Source: Micromonospora radicis
GTDB lineage: Bacteria > Actinomycetota > Actinomycetes > Mycobacteriales > Micromonosporaceae
Direction of reading: 5' to 3'
Length of the DNA stretch: 64,000 nucleotides
NCBI RefSeq assembly: GCF_003583405.1
Contig: NZ_QXEC01000002.1
Coordinates: 186,001-250,000 of the forward strand
Each line of letters begins with the position of its first letter. The first letter of the stretch is position 1. Below the pieces are notes generated by a model. The model saw only the letters and a program-made list of their open reading frames with translations, was not told the DNA's origin and did not search any database. The translations under genes and the position numbers were made by a program. This document shows, one piece after another, positions 18,002 through 26,645 of the stretch.

Positions 18002-19090
18002 ATGGCTCTGCATGTGCGCGGTGTGCTCCTGCCCGACGACGAGGTCCGGGATCTGTGGCTGGTCGGCGACCGGGTGACCTTCGACCCGGTGCCCGGCGCG
18101 GAGACGATCGCCGACCGGGGGTTCGTGCTGCCCGGACTGGTGGACGCGCACTGCCACATCGGCATCGCCCGGGGCGGTGCCCCGATCACCTCGCTGGACC
18201 AGGCGCGCGCGCTGGCCCGCATCGACCGGGACGCTGGCGTGCTGGCCATCCGGGACGCCGGCTCACCGTTGCCGTACCCGGAGTTGGACGACGAGCCCGA
18301 CCTGCCCCGGCTGGTCCGCGCCGGCCGGCACGTCGCCCCGCCGAAGCGTTACCTGCGCGACATCGGTGTCGAGGTCGGTGCGGCCGAGGTGGCGGCGACG
18401 GTGGCCGAGCAGGCCGCGGCCGGCAACGGCTGGGTCAAGCTGGTCGGCGACTGGATCGACCGGGGCGTCGGTGACCTCGCGCCGGCCTGGGACGCCGACA
18501 CGATGGCCGCGGCCGTGGCCGCCGCGCACGCCGCCGGGGTACGCGCCGCCGTGCACACCTTCAGCGAGTCGGCGGTGGAGATCATGGTGCGGGCCGGGGT
18601 GGACTCGGTCGAGCACGGCACCGGGCTGAGCCTCGACCTGATCGACCTGATGGCCCGGCAGGGCACCGCCCTGATCCCCACAATGATCAACATCCGTACC
18701 TTCGGCCACATCGCAGACCAGGCACGGCCCAAGTTCCCCGGGTACGCCGACCACATGCTCGCCCTGCGCGACCGCTTCCCCGAGGTGGTCCGGTCCGCGT
18801 ACGAGGCCGGGGTGCCGATCTACGTCGGCACGGACGCCGGTGGCGGCATCGACCACGGCCAGGCCGTCGAGGAGATGCTCCTGCTGCACGAACAGGCCGG
18901 CATGTCCCGGATGGACGTCCTCGCCGCCGCCTCCTGGTCCGCCCGCGAATGGCTGGGCCTCCCCGGTCTGGTCGAAGGCGGCCTGGCCGACCTGGCCATC
19001 TACCCCGAGGACCCCCGCCAGGATCTCAACGCCCTCCGTACCCCCACCCACCTCATCCTCCGCGGCCACCCCCTCCCCCCACCCACCTGA
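18002..19090 (+). CDS. Amidohydrolase-family metal-dependent hydrolase
   Basis: A 362-residue cytosolic hydrolase of the imidazolonepropionase/prolidase-like amidohydrolase branch. The metal site is formed by GLVDAHCHIG near residue 40, the Lys of WVKLVGDWID, the His of AAVHTFSE, the His of SVEHGTGLS, and the catalytic Asp of YVGTDAGGGI. The N-terminal small beta-domain (LHVRGVLLPDDEVRDLWL) and a C-terminal closing strand (GLPGLVEGGLADLAIY) complete the fold. The substrate is not evident; isoaspartyl dipeptides, dipeptides or cyclic amides are family options. A REP-like palindrome lies just downstream. Confidence 0.85.
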   Translation: MALHVRGVLLPDDEVRDLWLVGDRVTFDPVPGAETIADRGFVLPGLVDAHCHIGIARGGAPITSLDQARALARIDRDAGVLAIRDAGSPLPYPELDDEPDLPRLVRAGRHVAPPKRYLRDIGVEVGAAEVAATVAEQAAAGNGWVKLVGDWIDRGVGDLAPAWDADTMAAAVAAAHAAGVRAAVHTFSESAVEIMVRAGVDSVEHGTGLSLDLIDLMARQGTALIPTMINIRTFGHIADQARPKFPGYADHMLALRDRFPEVVRSAYEAGVPIYVGTDAGGGIDHGQAVEEMLLLHEQAGMSRMDVLAAASWSAREWLGLPGLVEGGLADLAIYPEDPRQDLNALRTPTHLILRGHPLPPPT

Positions 19091-19112
19091 CCCACCCGCC
19101 CCGGCTGTCCGC

Positions 19113-19173
19113 GTTGATCATGAAGTTGTTGCCGATCCGCCCGGCGTGTCGTGGCAACAACTTCATGATCGAC
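19113..19173. repeat. REP-like palindrome, copy A
   Basis: A long inverted repeat: the left arm at 19113-19133 (GTTGATCATGAAGTTGTTGC and one more base) pairs with the right arm at 19153-19173 in 20 of 21 positions around a 19-nt loop. It lies between the amidohydrolase stop and the proS promoter. The same arms recur at 39041. Confidence 0.85.
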
Positions 19174-19216
19174 GGGGGCTCAGGAGGCGGTGGGGGAGGC
19201 GGTCAGGGCGGGCGCA

Positions 19217-19222
19217 TAGGAT
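19217..19222 (+). promoter_or_regulatory. Leaderless -10 box of proS (TAGGAT)
   Basis: TAGGAT ends 8 nt before the proS ATG. The identical hexamer and spacing recur before the GNAT gene at 47931. Confidence 0.6.
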
Positions 19223-19230
19223 GTGCGGTC

Positions 19231-20637
19231 ATGGCGCGTGTGCTTACTCCCCGGGCTGAGGACTTTCCTCGCTGGTACCAGGATCTGATCGCCAAGGCGA
19301 AGCTGGCCGACAACGGGCCGGTGCGGGGAACCATGGTGATCCGACCGGCCGGCTACGCCATCTGGGAGCGGATGCAGGCCGAGATGGACGCCCGGATCAA
19401 GGCGGCCGGGGCGGAGAACGCGTACTTCCCGCTGTTCATCCCGGAGAGCTACCTCAAGCGCGAGGCCGAGCACGTCGAGGGCTTCTCGCCGGAGCTGGCC
19501 GTGGTCACCCATGGTGGCGGCAAGCAGCTCGCCGAGCCGGTCGTGGTGCGCCCCACCAGCGAGACGGTCATCGGCGAGTTCATGGCCAAGTGGATCGACT
19601 CGTACCGCGACCTGCCGCTGCTGCTCAACCAGTGGGCCAACGTCGTCCGCTGGGAGCTGCGTCCGCGCATCTTCCTGCGGACCAGCGAGTTCCTCTGGCA
19701 GGAGGGGCACACCGCCCACGCCACTCGCGCCGACGCCCGCGCGTACGCCCGGCAGATCCTGCACGAGGCGTACGAGGACCTGATGGTGAGCGTGCTCGGC
19801 ATCCCGGTGGTGGTCGGGCTCAAGACCGCCCGGGAGCGCTTCGCCGGGGCTACCGCCACCTACACCTGCGAAGGAATGATGGGCGACGGCAAGGCCCTCC
19901 AGTTGGGCACCAGCCACGAGCTGGGGCAGAACTTCGCCAAGGCGTTCGACATCAGCTACTCCTCCGCCGAGGGGGGCCGGGAACACGCCTGGACCACCTC
20001 CTGGGGCACCTCCACCCGGATGCTCGGCGGGCTGATCATGTGCCACGGTGACGACAACGGGCTGCGGGTGCCGCCGAAGCTGGCCCCGACGCAGGCGTAC
20101 GTCATGGTGGTCAAGGACGGTGACGGCGTCGGCGCGGCGGCGGCCAAGCTCCGCGACGCGCTGCGCGACGCCGGTGTCCGGGTCGCCCTCGACGACCGCA
20201 CCGACACCCCGTTCGGCCGCCGGGCCGTCGACGCCGAGCTGCGTGGCTACCCGGTACGCGTCGAGGTGGGCCCCCGGGACCTGGCCGCCGGCAACGCGGT
20301 CGTGGTGCGGCGTACCGACGGGTCCAAGGCGCCCACGCCGGTGCCCGACGTGGTCGGTGCGGTGCTCGCCGCCCTGGAAGCCGACCAGCAGGCGCTGCAC
20401 GATGAGGCGCTGGCCTTCCGGCAGTCGCGCACGGTCGACGTGGCGACCCTGGACGAGGCGATCGAGGCGGCGGCCACCGGCTGGGCCCGGGTGCCGTGGT
20501 CGGCAGTCGGCGTCGAGGGCGAGGCCAGGGCCAACGGGCAGGGCGTCACCGTCCGCTGCCTGGTCCGCGCCGACGGCTCGGTCCCCGACACCGAGGACGA
20601 GCCCGACCTGATCGCCATCCTGGCCCGCGCCTACTGA
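19231..20637 (+). CDS. proS: Prolyl-tRNA synthetase, archaeal/eukaryote-like type
   Basis: A class II synthetase that charges tRNA-Pro, 468 residues long. It starts MARVLTPRAEDFPRWYQDLI, with class II motifs in GTMVIRPAGYAIWERMQ (motif 1 region) and NVVRWELRPRIFLRTSEFLW followed by QEGHTAH (motif 2). It lacks the roughly 180-residue editing insert of the long bacterial form and ends with Tyr (ILARAY), as is characteristic of the archaeal/eukaryote-like type 3 group. The anticodon-binding domain contains GVRVALDDRTDTPFGRRAVD. Some actinobacteria carry this form alongside a long ProS; whether that holds here cannot be seen. The reading frame opens upstream through the REP element, but homology starts at this ATG. 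Confidence 0.93.
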   Translation: MARVLTPRAEDFPRWYQDLIAKAKLADNGPVRGTMVIRPAGYAIWERMQAEMDARIKAAGAENAYFPLFIPESYLKREAEHVEGFSPELAVVTHGGGKQLAEPVVVRPTSETVIGEFMAKWIDSYRDLPLLLNQWANVVRWELRPRIFLRTSEFLWQEGHTAHATRADARAYARQILHEAYEDLMVSVLGIPVVVGLKTARERFAGATATYTCEGMMGDGKALQLGTSHELGQNFAKAFDISYSSAEGGREHAWTTSWGTSTRMLGGLIMCHGDDNGLRVPPKLAPTQAYVMVVKDGDGVGAAAAKLRDALRDAGVRVALDDRTDTPFGRRAVDAELRGYPVRVEVGPRDLAAGNAVVVRRTDGSKAPTPVPDVVGAVLAALEADQQALHDEALAFRQSRTVDVATLDEAIEAAATGWARVPWSAVGVEGEARANGQGVTVRCLVRADGSVPDTEDEPDLIAILARAY

Positions 20638-20775
20638 CTCCCGCCCCCGCCCGCCGATCCCGCGCGACATCACAGATCTTGCACTTGCCGTCGGGATCAG
20701 CGCCGCTGAAGGGGCGTATCGCCGACCGTGAGCGCATGATCGGCGAGGCGTCCGGGTGGGCCGTGTGGTGGGCGG

Positions 20776-20781
20776 TAGGGT
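20776..20781 (+). promoter_or_regulatory. Leaderless -10 box of the DUF402 gene (TAGGGT)
   Basis: TAGGGT ends 7 nt before the GTG at 20789. Confidence 0.5.
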
Positions 20782-20788
20782 CGGCGGC

Positions 20789-21436
20789 GTGAGGTTCGAG
20801 CCGGGACGGTTGATCGTGCACCGCAACGTGCGGCGCGGGCGGATCGGGTGGGTGCGGCCCTCCTGGGTGGTCAGCGACGACGATCGCGGCCTGCTGCTCT
20901 GGCTCGCCGAGGGCGCCCCGGTGGCCGGCGAGGTGACGGCGGCCGGGCTGGGCATGCGCGCGGTCCCGTTCACCGAGTGGATCGCCAGTACGTACCGGGT
21001 CGCCGAGGGGCGGTGGAACGGCCCGCCGCTGCTGTCGTTCCTGCCCACCGGCGCGGCCCACTCCGTCTGGTGGTTCCGCGACGCGCAGGGCCACTTCACC
21101 GGCTGGTACGTCAACCTCGAAGAGCCGGGTGTCCGGTGGGACGACGGCGGGTTGGCCGGTGTCGACATCGTCGACCAGGACCTGGACGTGTGGATCCGTC
21201 CGGACCGCAGCTGGGACTGGAAGGACGAGGACGAGTTCGTCGAGCGGCTGGCCTTCCCGGAGCACTACTGGGTGACCGACGAAGCAGCCGTGCGGGCCGA
21301 GGGGAAGCGGGCGATCGCGCTGGCGGAGGCGGGCGAGTTTCCGTTCGACGGCACCTGGTGCGAGTTCACCCCGCCGCCGGAGTGGACCACCCCGGAGCAA
21401 CTGCCCGCCGGCTGGGACCGCCCGCCCGTCCGCTGA
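20789..21436 (+). CDS. DUF402-domain protein
   Basis: A 215-residue protein whose centre matches the DUF402 beta-barrel fold: HSVWWFRDAQGHFTGWYVNL, then WDDGGLAGVDIVDQDLDVWI, then DEDEFVERLAFP. The paired Asp/Glu residues (VDIVDQDLD and DEDEF) are those used for metal binding in the related nucleoside-phosphatase structures. The activity here is unknown; known relatives hydrolyse nucleoside tri- or diphosphates. The GTG at 20789 is chosen because of the -10 box 7 nt upstream. It is a single gene between proS and the rpsP operon. Confidence 0.75.
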   Translation: MRFEPGRLIVHRNVRRGRIGWVRPSWVVSDDDRGLLLWLAEGAPVAGEVTAAGLGMRAVPFTEWIASTYRVAEGRWNGPPLLSFLPTGAAHSVWWFRDAQGHFTGWYVNLEEPGVRWDDGGLAGVDIVDQDLDVWIRPDRSWDWKDEDEFVERLAFPEHYWVTDEAAVRAEGKRAIALAEAGEFPFDGTWCEFTPPPEWTTPEQLPAGWDRPPVR

Positions 21437-21729
21437 TCCCGGGTCGTGCCCGGCCGTTCACCGGTGTCCCGGACCGGCCCGACGGGGGGTGTGTTCTCGG
21501 TCACTTCCGGACCGCGGTGGGTGACCCGCCCCGGTCCGGTGCGAGGGATCCCGGGTGGATCTGGCAGAATGGCAGGCTGGTATCCGGCGCGTGTCCGGCG
21601 CCCTCTAACCCGGGCGCGTCGCCAGTCCACCCGAGCGGTCTCCGGCCCAACCCCACTGTGCCGGTTGGCGCTCACCCATGCACACCGCCCGCACCGGGCC
21701 GGTGAGATCGCAACAGGAGCGAAACAGAC
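21437..21729 (+). promoter_or_regulatory. Leader and promoter region of the rpsP operon
   Basis: About 290 bp without a gene. A CAGAAT hexamer at 21565-21570 could be a -10 box, which would give a leader of roughly 150 nt. Ribosomal-protein leaders are often regulatory, but no recognised structure was identified. Confidence 0.3.
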
Positions 21730-22188
21730 GTGGCCGTAAAGATCCGGCTCCTGCGGATGGGCAAGATCCGCAACCCGCAGTACCGCATCGTCGTCGCCGA
21801 CTCGCGCACCAAGCGCGACGGCCGGGCGATCGAGTTCGTCGGGATCTACCAGCCGAAGGAAGACCCTTCGGTGATCGAGGTCAAGTCGGAGCGGGTCCAG
21901 TACTGGCTGTCCGTCGGCGCCCAGCCGAGCGAGGCGGTGCAGCGGCTGCTGGAGCTGACCGGTGACTGGCAGCAGTTCAAGGGCCTGCCGGCCCCGCCGC
22001 CGCTGAAGATGGCGCCGGAGCGGGCCGACCGCAAGGCCGCCTACGAGGCCGAGGCGAAGGCCGCCGCCGGTGTGGCCGACACCCCGGCCAAGCCGGCCAA
22101 GAAGGCCGCCAAGGCCGAGGCCGAGGCGCCGAAGGCCGAGGAGCCGGCGGCTGCGCCGGCCGCTGCGGACTCCGGCGAGCAGGCCTGA
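21730..22188 (+). CDS. rpsP: 30S ribosomal protein S16
   Basis: S16 binds 16S rRNA in the small-subunit body. The first 80 residues are canonical ([20 protein letters not shown], then [20 protein letters not shown]). The protein has 152 residues; the C-terminal half is an Ala/Lys/Glu/Pro-rich extension (for example [20 protein letters not shown]), longer than the usual 80-100 residues but common in actinobacteria. The GTG start follows an AGGAG Shine-Dalgarno. It heads a run with the KH protein, rimM and trmD. Confidence 0.97.
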   Translation: MAVKIRLLRMGKIRNPQYRIVVADSRTKRDGRAIEFVGIYQPKEDPSVIEVKSERVQYWLSVGAQPSEAVQRLLELTGDWQQFKGLPAPPPLKMAPERADRKAAYEAEAKAAAGVADTPAKPAKKAAKAEAEAPKAEEPAAAPAAADSGEQA

Positions 22189-22189
22189 C

Positions 22190-22423
22190 ATGGCACTGCG
22201 GCCGGCGTTGGAGCACCTGGTCAAGGGCATCGTCGACCACCCCGATGACGTACGCGTCCGGATGGTCGACTCCCGTCGGGGCAAGCGGCTCGAGGTGCGC
22301 GTGCACCCCGAGGACCTGGGCACCGTGATCGGGCGGTCCGGCCGGACCGCCAAGGCGCTGCGCCAGGTGATCGGCTCCATCGGTGGGCGCGGCGTACGCG
22401 TCGACATCGTCGACTCGTACTGA
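22190..22423 (+). CDS. khpA: KH-domain RNA-binding protein (KhpA type)
   Basis: A 77-residue single KH domain with the GxxG-type loop in VIGRSGRTAKALRQVIGSIG. The start is the ATG at 22190, one base after the rpsP stop, and its TGA overlaps the rimM ATG (TGATG). Homologues between rpsP and rimM bind structured RNAs, and in Firmicutes they form a complex with KhpB/Jag. The name rests on position and length. Confidence 0.9.
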   Translation: MALRPALEHLVKGIVDHPDDVRVRMVDSRRGKRLEVRVHPEDLGTVIGRSGRTAKALRQVIGSIGGRGVRVDIVDSY

Positions 22424-22986
22424 TGCTGCTCATCGTCGGCAGGATCGGTAAGCCGCACGGCATCCGCGGTGAGGTCACCGTGGAGGTGCGGACCGACGAG
22501 CCCGAGACGCGGTTCGCTCCCGGCATGGTGCTGCGCACCATGCCGGGAGCGGGCACCCGGGGCGGGCCGGAGTCGCCCGCCGGAGCCGGCGTGCGCTACG
22601 AGGTGCCCGACGAGCTGACCGTGGAGGCCGCCCGCTGGCACCAGGGGCGGCTGCTGGTGGCCTTCGAAGGGTCGCTGGACCGGGACGTCGCGGAGGCGTT
22701 GCGGGGCACCCTGCTCACCGTGGACAGCACCCAGGTGGCACCGCCGGAGGACCCCGAGGAGTTCCTCGACCACCAGCTGGTGGGGCTGGCCGTGGTCACG
22801 CCGTCCGGTGAGCGCCTCGGCGAGGTGGCCCGGATCGACCACGCTCCCGCCTCCGACCTGCTGGTGCTGCGCCGCCCCGAGGGGGGCACCGCGCTGATTC
22901 CGTTCGTCAAGGCGATCGTCCCCGAGGTCGATCTCGCCGGTGGTCGCGTCGTGGTCGATCCGCCCGGCGGCCTGCTCGACCTCTGA
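22423..22986 (+). CDS. rimM: Ribosome maturation factor RimM
   Basis: A 187-residue 30S maturation factor that binds S19 during 16S rRNA processing. The N-terminal domain begins [20 protein letters not shown]. The C-terminal PRC-barrel half includes [20 protein letters not shown] and [20 protein letters not shown]. There is an insertion of about 20 residues rich in Gly and Pro ([17 protein letters not shown]) in the middle of the first domain. It overlaps the KH gene by one base. Confidence 0.95.
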   Translation: MLLIVGRIGKPHGIRGEVTVEVRTDEPETRFAPGMVLRTMPGAGTRGGPESPAGAGVRYEVPDELTVEAARWHQGRLLVAFEGSLDRDVAEALRGTLLTVDSTQVAPPEDPEEFLDHQLVGLAVVTPSGERLGEVARIDHAPASDLLVLRRPEGGTALIPFVKAIVPEVDLAGGRVVVDPPGGLLDL

Positions 22987-23003
22987 CCCCGGGAGCCACC
23001 CTG

Positions 23004-23777
23004 ATGCGTGTCGACATCGTGTCGATCTTCCCGGAGTACTTCGCCCCGCTGGAACTGTCGCTGATCGGTAAGGCCCGGGCCAACGGCACGCTGCGGCTGG
23101 CCGTACACGACCTGCGGGGCTGGACCCACGACGTGCACCGTACGGTCGACGACACCCCGTACGGCGGCGGTCCCGGCATGGTGATGCGACCCGAGCCGTG
23201 GGGCGCGGCGCTGGACGCGCTGGCCCCCGCCGACTCGGCCGCACCGAGGCTGTTGGTGCCCTCCCCGGCCGGGGTGCCGTTCAGTCAGGCGCTGGCGTAC
23301 GAGTTGGCCGCCGAGCCGCACCTGCTCTTCGCCTGCGGCCGGTACGAGGGCATCGACCAGCGGGTGTTGGACCACGCGGCGGACCGGATGCCGGTCACCG
23401 AGGTCAGCCTCGGTGACTACGTGCTCTTCGGCGGTGAGGTCGCGGTGCTGGTGATCCTGGAGGCGGTGACCCGACTGCTGCCGGGGGTGCTCGGCAACGC
23501 CGGTTCGCTGACCGAGGAGTCACACGCGCACGGGCTGCTCGAGGCGCCGATGTACACCAAGCCGGCGACCTGGCGGGACCGGGACGTGCCGGAGGTGCTC
23601 CGCTCCGGCGACCATGGGCGGATCGCCCGTTGGCGGCGCGACGAGGCGCTCACCCGTACCGGTCGGCGCCGTCCGGACATGCTCGCCGCGCTCGACCCGC
23701 AGAGCCTGGACAAACGGGATGTGGCGGCGTTGGACCGGGGTGGATTTCCGGTGCCCGGACGGGATGTGGCAAAGTAG
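23004..23777 (+). CDS. trmD: tRNA (guanine-37-N1)-methyltransferase TrmD
   Basis: A 257-residue SPOUT methyltransferase that makes m1G37 and so prevents +1 frameshifting. It starts [20 protein letters not shown]. The catalytic Asp lies in the [17 protein letters not shown] loop. The knotted S-adenosylmethionine site spans [14 protein letters not shown] through [16 protein letters not shown], and [17 protein letters not shown] follows. The C-terminal helix bundle that binds tRNA is present ([11 protein letters not shown]). It sits between rimM and rplS as in most bacteria. Confidence 0.97.
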   Translation: MRVDIVSIFPEYFAPLELSLIGKARANGTLRLAVHDLRGWTHDVHRTVDDTPYGGGPGMVMRPEPWGAALDALAPADSAAPRLLVPSPAGVPFSQALAYELAAEPHLLFACGRYEGIDQRVLDHAADRMPVTEVSLGDYVLFGGEVAVLVILEAVTRLLPGVLGNAGSLTEESHAHGLLEAPMYTKPATWRDRDVPEVLRSGDHGRIARWRRDEALTRTGRRRPDMLAALDPQSLDKRDVAALDRGGFPVPGRDVAK

Positions 23778-23921
23778 AGGGGTTGCCGGAGCCGTCTGCG
23801 CCGTGGACGGCTGCGAGGATCCTCGACCGGGGTCGGTTCGCCACGGCCACTACCCGAGGATCAGTATCACCCATCCGCGCGCCGAGTGACGGTGCGCCGT
23901 GAGCCTTACGAGGACACCGCG

Positions 23922-24278
23922 ATGAACATCCTGGATGCTCTTGACGCCCAGTCGAAGCGCACCGACCTGCCCGCCTTCCGCGCCGGTGACACCGTCAAGG
24001 TGCACGCCCGGGTGGTCGAGGGCAACCGGTCCCGGGTCCAGATCTTCCAGGGCGTCGTCATCCGCCGCCAGGGCGACGGGCTGCGCGAGACCTTCACCGT
24101 GCGCAAGCTCAGCTTCGGCGTCGGTGTCGAGCGGACCTACCCGATCAACAGCCCGGCGATCGACCGGATCGAGGTCGTGACCCGCGGTGACGTTCGCCGT
24201 GCCAAGCTCTACTACCTGCGCGAGCTGCGCGGCAAGAAGGCCAAGATCAAGGAGCTGCGCGAGAAGCTGCCGAGCTGA
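23922..24278 (+). CDS. rplS: 50S ribosomal protein L19
   Basis: L19 lies at the 30S-50S interface. The 118-residue protein contains [34 protein letters not shown] and [15 protein letters not shown], followed by a basic tail. The ATG at 23922 has a GAGGA Shine-Dalgarno and is preferred over the upstream GTG frame opening. A 144-bp gap after trmD may hold its own promoter. Confidence 0.97.
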   Translation: MNILDALDAQSKRTDLPAFRAGDTVKVHARVVEGNRSRVQIFQGVVIRRQGDGLRETFTVRKLSFGVGVERTYPINSPAIDRIEVVTRGDVRRAKLYYLRELRGKKAKIKELREKLPS

Positions 24279-24396
24279 CCTCGACGCTGCGCCACGCCGT
24301 CCGAGCTGCGCGTATGCCGTACTCGCCAGGTCGCACTACCCTGGTCGTACGGGCGCAGCGGTACGGCGACCCGCCTCCTGTGGCGGGTGCCTCCAC

Positions 24397-24434
24397 TACC
24401 GCCCGGAGAGTCTCGTCGAGACTCACGGGCGGTA
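24397..24434 (+). terminator. Long two-part hairpin between rplS and lepB
   Basis: TACCGCCCG pairs with CGGGCGGTA, and inside it GAGTCTC pairs with GAGACTC around a 3-nt loop; only a small internal bulge interrupts the stem. It lies 119 nt after the rplS stop. It may end the rplS transcript, or lie in the lepB leader if TACCCT at 24337-24342 is the lepB -10 box. Confidence 0.6.
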
Positions 24435-24461
24435 GTCGTATCTGCGGACCGGGGAGTGGGC

Positions 24462-25352
24462 GTGGTACAGGCGCTTGACGACAGCGGCGCGGTCGATCCG
24501 TGGCGCAGACGCACCCGACGCGGTAAGCCGCAGATGCCGCTCTGGCAGGAACTGCCCCTGCTGCTCATCGTCGCCTTCTGCCTCGCGGTGCTGATCCGCA
24601 CCTTCCTGCTCCAGGCGTTCTTCATCCCTTCGGGGTCGATGGAGGACACCCTGCTCGTCAATGACCGGGTACTGGTCAACAAGGTCGTCTACAACGTGCG
24701 CGATCCGCAACGCGGCGAGGTGGTCGTCTTCCGGGGTACCGACCAGTGGGTTCCACAGGTGGACGTGGAACCGCCGGGCGGTTTCGCCGACCGTCTCGGC
24801 CGTACCGTCGGCGATCTGATCGGGTACGGCCGTCCCGGTGAGAAGGACTTCATCAAGCGGGTGATCGGGCTGCCGGGCGACCGGGTGAGCTGCTGCGACG
24901 ACGAGGGGCGGGTGCTGGTCAACGGCACCCCGCTGGACGAGTCCGCGTACGTCCTGCGCGACTCGCCGTTGGACCTGCCGCCGAACCCGGAGGAGTGCCG
25001 CCCCCGGCGGTTCGAGGAGATCGTGGTGCCGCCCGGCCAGATGTTCGTGCTCGGCGACCACCGGCAGGTGTCCCAGGATGCCCGCTGTCAGGGCACGGTG
25101 CCGATCGACAACGTGGTGGGACGGGCCTTCGCGGTGGTCTGGCCGTCGAGCCGTTGGCATTCGCTGCCGGTACCCGAGACGTTCGACAGTGTGCCCCCGC
25201 CGCCGCCGGCGGCCACCGGAGGTGCCGCGCCGCTGGTGCGGCCCACGGCCGATGGAGGTGTCGTCCTGGTTCTCCCGATTGCGGCCGGGCTATCCGTTCT
25301 CGCGCGTTCCGCGCGGTGGCGTCGATCCGAGCAACGTAGGCTCCTTCCGTGA
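24462..25352 (+). CDS. lepB: Signal peptidase I (first copy)
   Basis: Type I signal peptidase that cleaves Sec and Tat signal peptides at the outer face of the membrane, 296 residues long. A membrane helix (LPLLLIVAFCLAVLIRTFLL) precedes box B FIPSGSMEDTLL with the catalytic Ser. The Lys base is in DFIKRVIGLPGDRVSC, and the closing box is VLGDHRQVSQDARCQG. A second hydrophobic stretch near the C-terminus (GGVVLVLPIAAGLSVLA) would give a second membrane anchor, unlike the next gene's product. The GTG at 24462 is chosen for its GGGGAG Shine-Dalgarno. The end overlaps the second copy by 4 bp. Confidence 0.93.
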   Translation: MVQALDDSGAVDPWRRRTRRGKPQMPLWQELPLLLIVAFCLAVLIRTFLLQAFFIPSGSMEDTLLVNDRVLVNKVVYNVRDPQRGEVVVFRGTDQWVPQVDVEPPGGFADRLGRTVGDLIGYGRPGEKDFIKRVIGLPGDRVSCCDDEGRVLVNGTPLDESAYVLRDSPLDLPPNPEECRPRRFEEIVVPPGQMFVLGDHRQVSQDARCQGTVPIDNVVGRAFAVVWPSSRWHSLPVPETFDSVPPPPPAATGGAAPLVRPTADGGVVLVLPIAAGLSVLARSARWRRSEQRRLLP

Positions 25353-25984
25353 TTGACGAGCAGACCGACAAGTCGCGCCATTCCTTCTGGAAGGAACTGC
25401 CCATCCTCCTCGGGGTGGCGATCGTGGTCGCGGTACTGGTACGCGCCTTCGTGTTGCAGACCTTCTTCATCCCTTCGCCGTCCATGGAGAACACCCTCAA
25501 GATCGACGATCGGGTGCTGGTCAACAAGCTGGTCTACAACTTCCGTACGCCGCACCGCGGCGAGGTGATCGTCTTCAAGGCGCCCGTGGAGTGGAGCGGC
25601 AACCCCGCGGGAGAGGACTTCATCAAGCGGGTGATCGGCACCGGCGGTGACCGGGTGGTCTGCTGCGACGACCAGGACCGCTTGGTGATCAACGGGGTGT
25701 CGTTGGACGAGCCGTACATCTTCTCCTTCGAGGGGCACCGCGACAAGCCGGCGGACCAGGAGTTCGACGTCGTCGTACCGGAGGGACGGCTCTGGGTCAT
25801 GGGTGACCACCGCTCGGCCTCCGGTGACTCGTTGGAGCACTACCAGCAGTCCGGGCAGAACATCACCTCGGCGACCATCCCGGAGAAGGACGTCGTGGGC
25901 CGGGCCTTCACCGTCTTCTGGCCGTTCAGCCGGGCCACCCTGCTGACCGTGCCCGAGCAGTTCGAGGCGATTCCCACTCCCTGA
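25349..25984 (+). CDS. lepB: Signal peptidase I (second copy)
   Basis: A paralogue of the preceding gene, 211 residues, with one N-terminal membrane helix (LPILLGVAIVVAVLVRAFVL). Catalytic Ser is in FIPSPSMENTL and Lys in DFIKRVIGTGGDRVVC; the closing box reads VMGDHRSASGDSLEH. The GTG start overlaps the TGA of the first copy, so translation is probably coupled. Tandem signal peptidases between rplS and rnhB are known from Streptomyces (sipW-Z cluster), where paralogues differ in substrate preference. Confidence 0.93.
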   Translation: MIDEQTDKSRHSFWKELPILLGVAIVVAVLVRAFVLQTFFIPSPSMENTLKIDDRVLVNKLVYNFRTPHRGEVIVFKAPVEWSGNPAGEDFIKRVIGTGGDRVVCCDDQDRLVINGVSLDEPYIFSFEGHRDKPADQEFDVVVPEGRLWVMGDHRSASGDSLEHYQQSGQNITSATIPEKDVVGRAFTVFWPFSRATLLTVPEQFEAIPTP

Positions 25985-26054
25985 CGGCGCCCGGCGGACC
26001 GTACCGGCAGGCGCGGGCCACGGGTGGGCCGTGGGCGTGGTCACCGGCGTCTGG

Positions 26055-26060
26055 CAGTCT
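26055..26060 (+). promoter_or_regulatory. Leaderless -10 box of the NUDIX gene (CAGTCT)
   Basis: CAGTCT ends 6 nt before the GTG at 26067. This favours that start over the GTG at 26031. Confidence 0.4.
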
Positions 26061-26066
26061 GGTGCG

Positions 26067-26645
26067 GTGAGGCACTACACCGCGCGGCGTGCCGCCCGCG
26101 TGCTCCTGGTCGACGCGGCCGACCGGTTGCTGCTCTTCCGCGGCTTCGACCCGGCGCGTCCCGAGGGCGGACGCTGGTGGTTCACCCCCGGCGGCGGGCT
26201 CGACCCGGGCGAGACGTACGCCGAGTGCGCGGCGCGTGAGCTGGCGGAGGAGACCGGGTTGCGGCTGACCGCGGCGGCGTTCGGTGAGCCGGTCCACGCC
26301 GACCTGACGGAGTTCACCTTCGACGGCGTGTGGTACCGCCAGGAACAGCGGTTCTTCCTGGTGCGGGTGGCGGCGCACGAGGTCGACACGACCGGCTTCT
26401 CCGAGATCGAACGGGGCAGCGTCGACGGCCACCGCTGGTGGTCGACGCGGGAACTGGGCGCCACCGGGGAACGCTGCTACCCGCCGGACCTGCCGGCGGT
26501 CCTGGCCCGCGCGCTGGCCGACCGTTCGGCGCTGGTGGACATCCCGGCGGCCGGCAACCTGCCGCTGTCCGAGCGCTCGGCGGTGGTCGACGATCTGACG
26601 CTGGGAGACAACAACCCGACGGTGGCCGGAGACCCGACATGCTGA
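26067..26645 (+). CDS. NUDIX hydrolase
   Basis: A 192-residue nucleoside-diphosphate-linked-moiety hydrolase. The NUDIX box is complete: GGGLDPGETYAECAARELAE followed directly by ETGL, with the REx2EE Glu residues that bind Mg2+. The N-terminal half reads RRAARVLLVDAADRLLLFRG. The substrate is not predictable; (d)NTP clean-up, nucleotide sugars and ADP-ribose are family options. The 3' end overlaps rnhB by 7 bp, so the two are co-transcribed. Confidence 0.88.
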   Translation: MRHYTARRAARVLLVDAADRLLLFRGFDPARPEGGRWWFTPGGGLDPGETYAECAARELAEETGLRLTAAAFGEPVHADLTEFTFDGVWYRQEQRFFLVRVAAHEVDTTGFSEIERGSVDGHRWWSTRELGATGERCYPPDLPAVLARALADRSALVDIPAAGNLPLSERSAVVDDLTLGDNNPTVAGDPTC

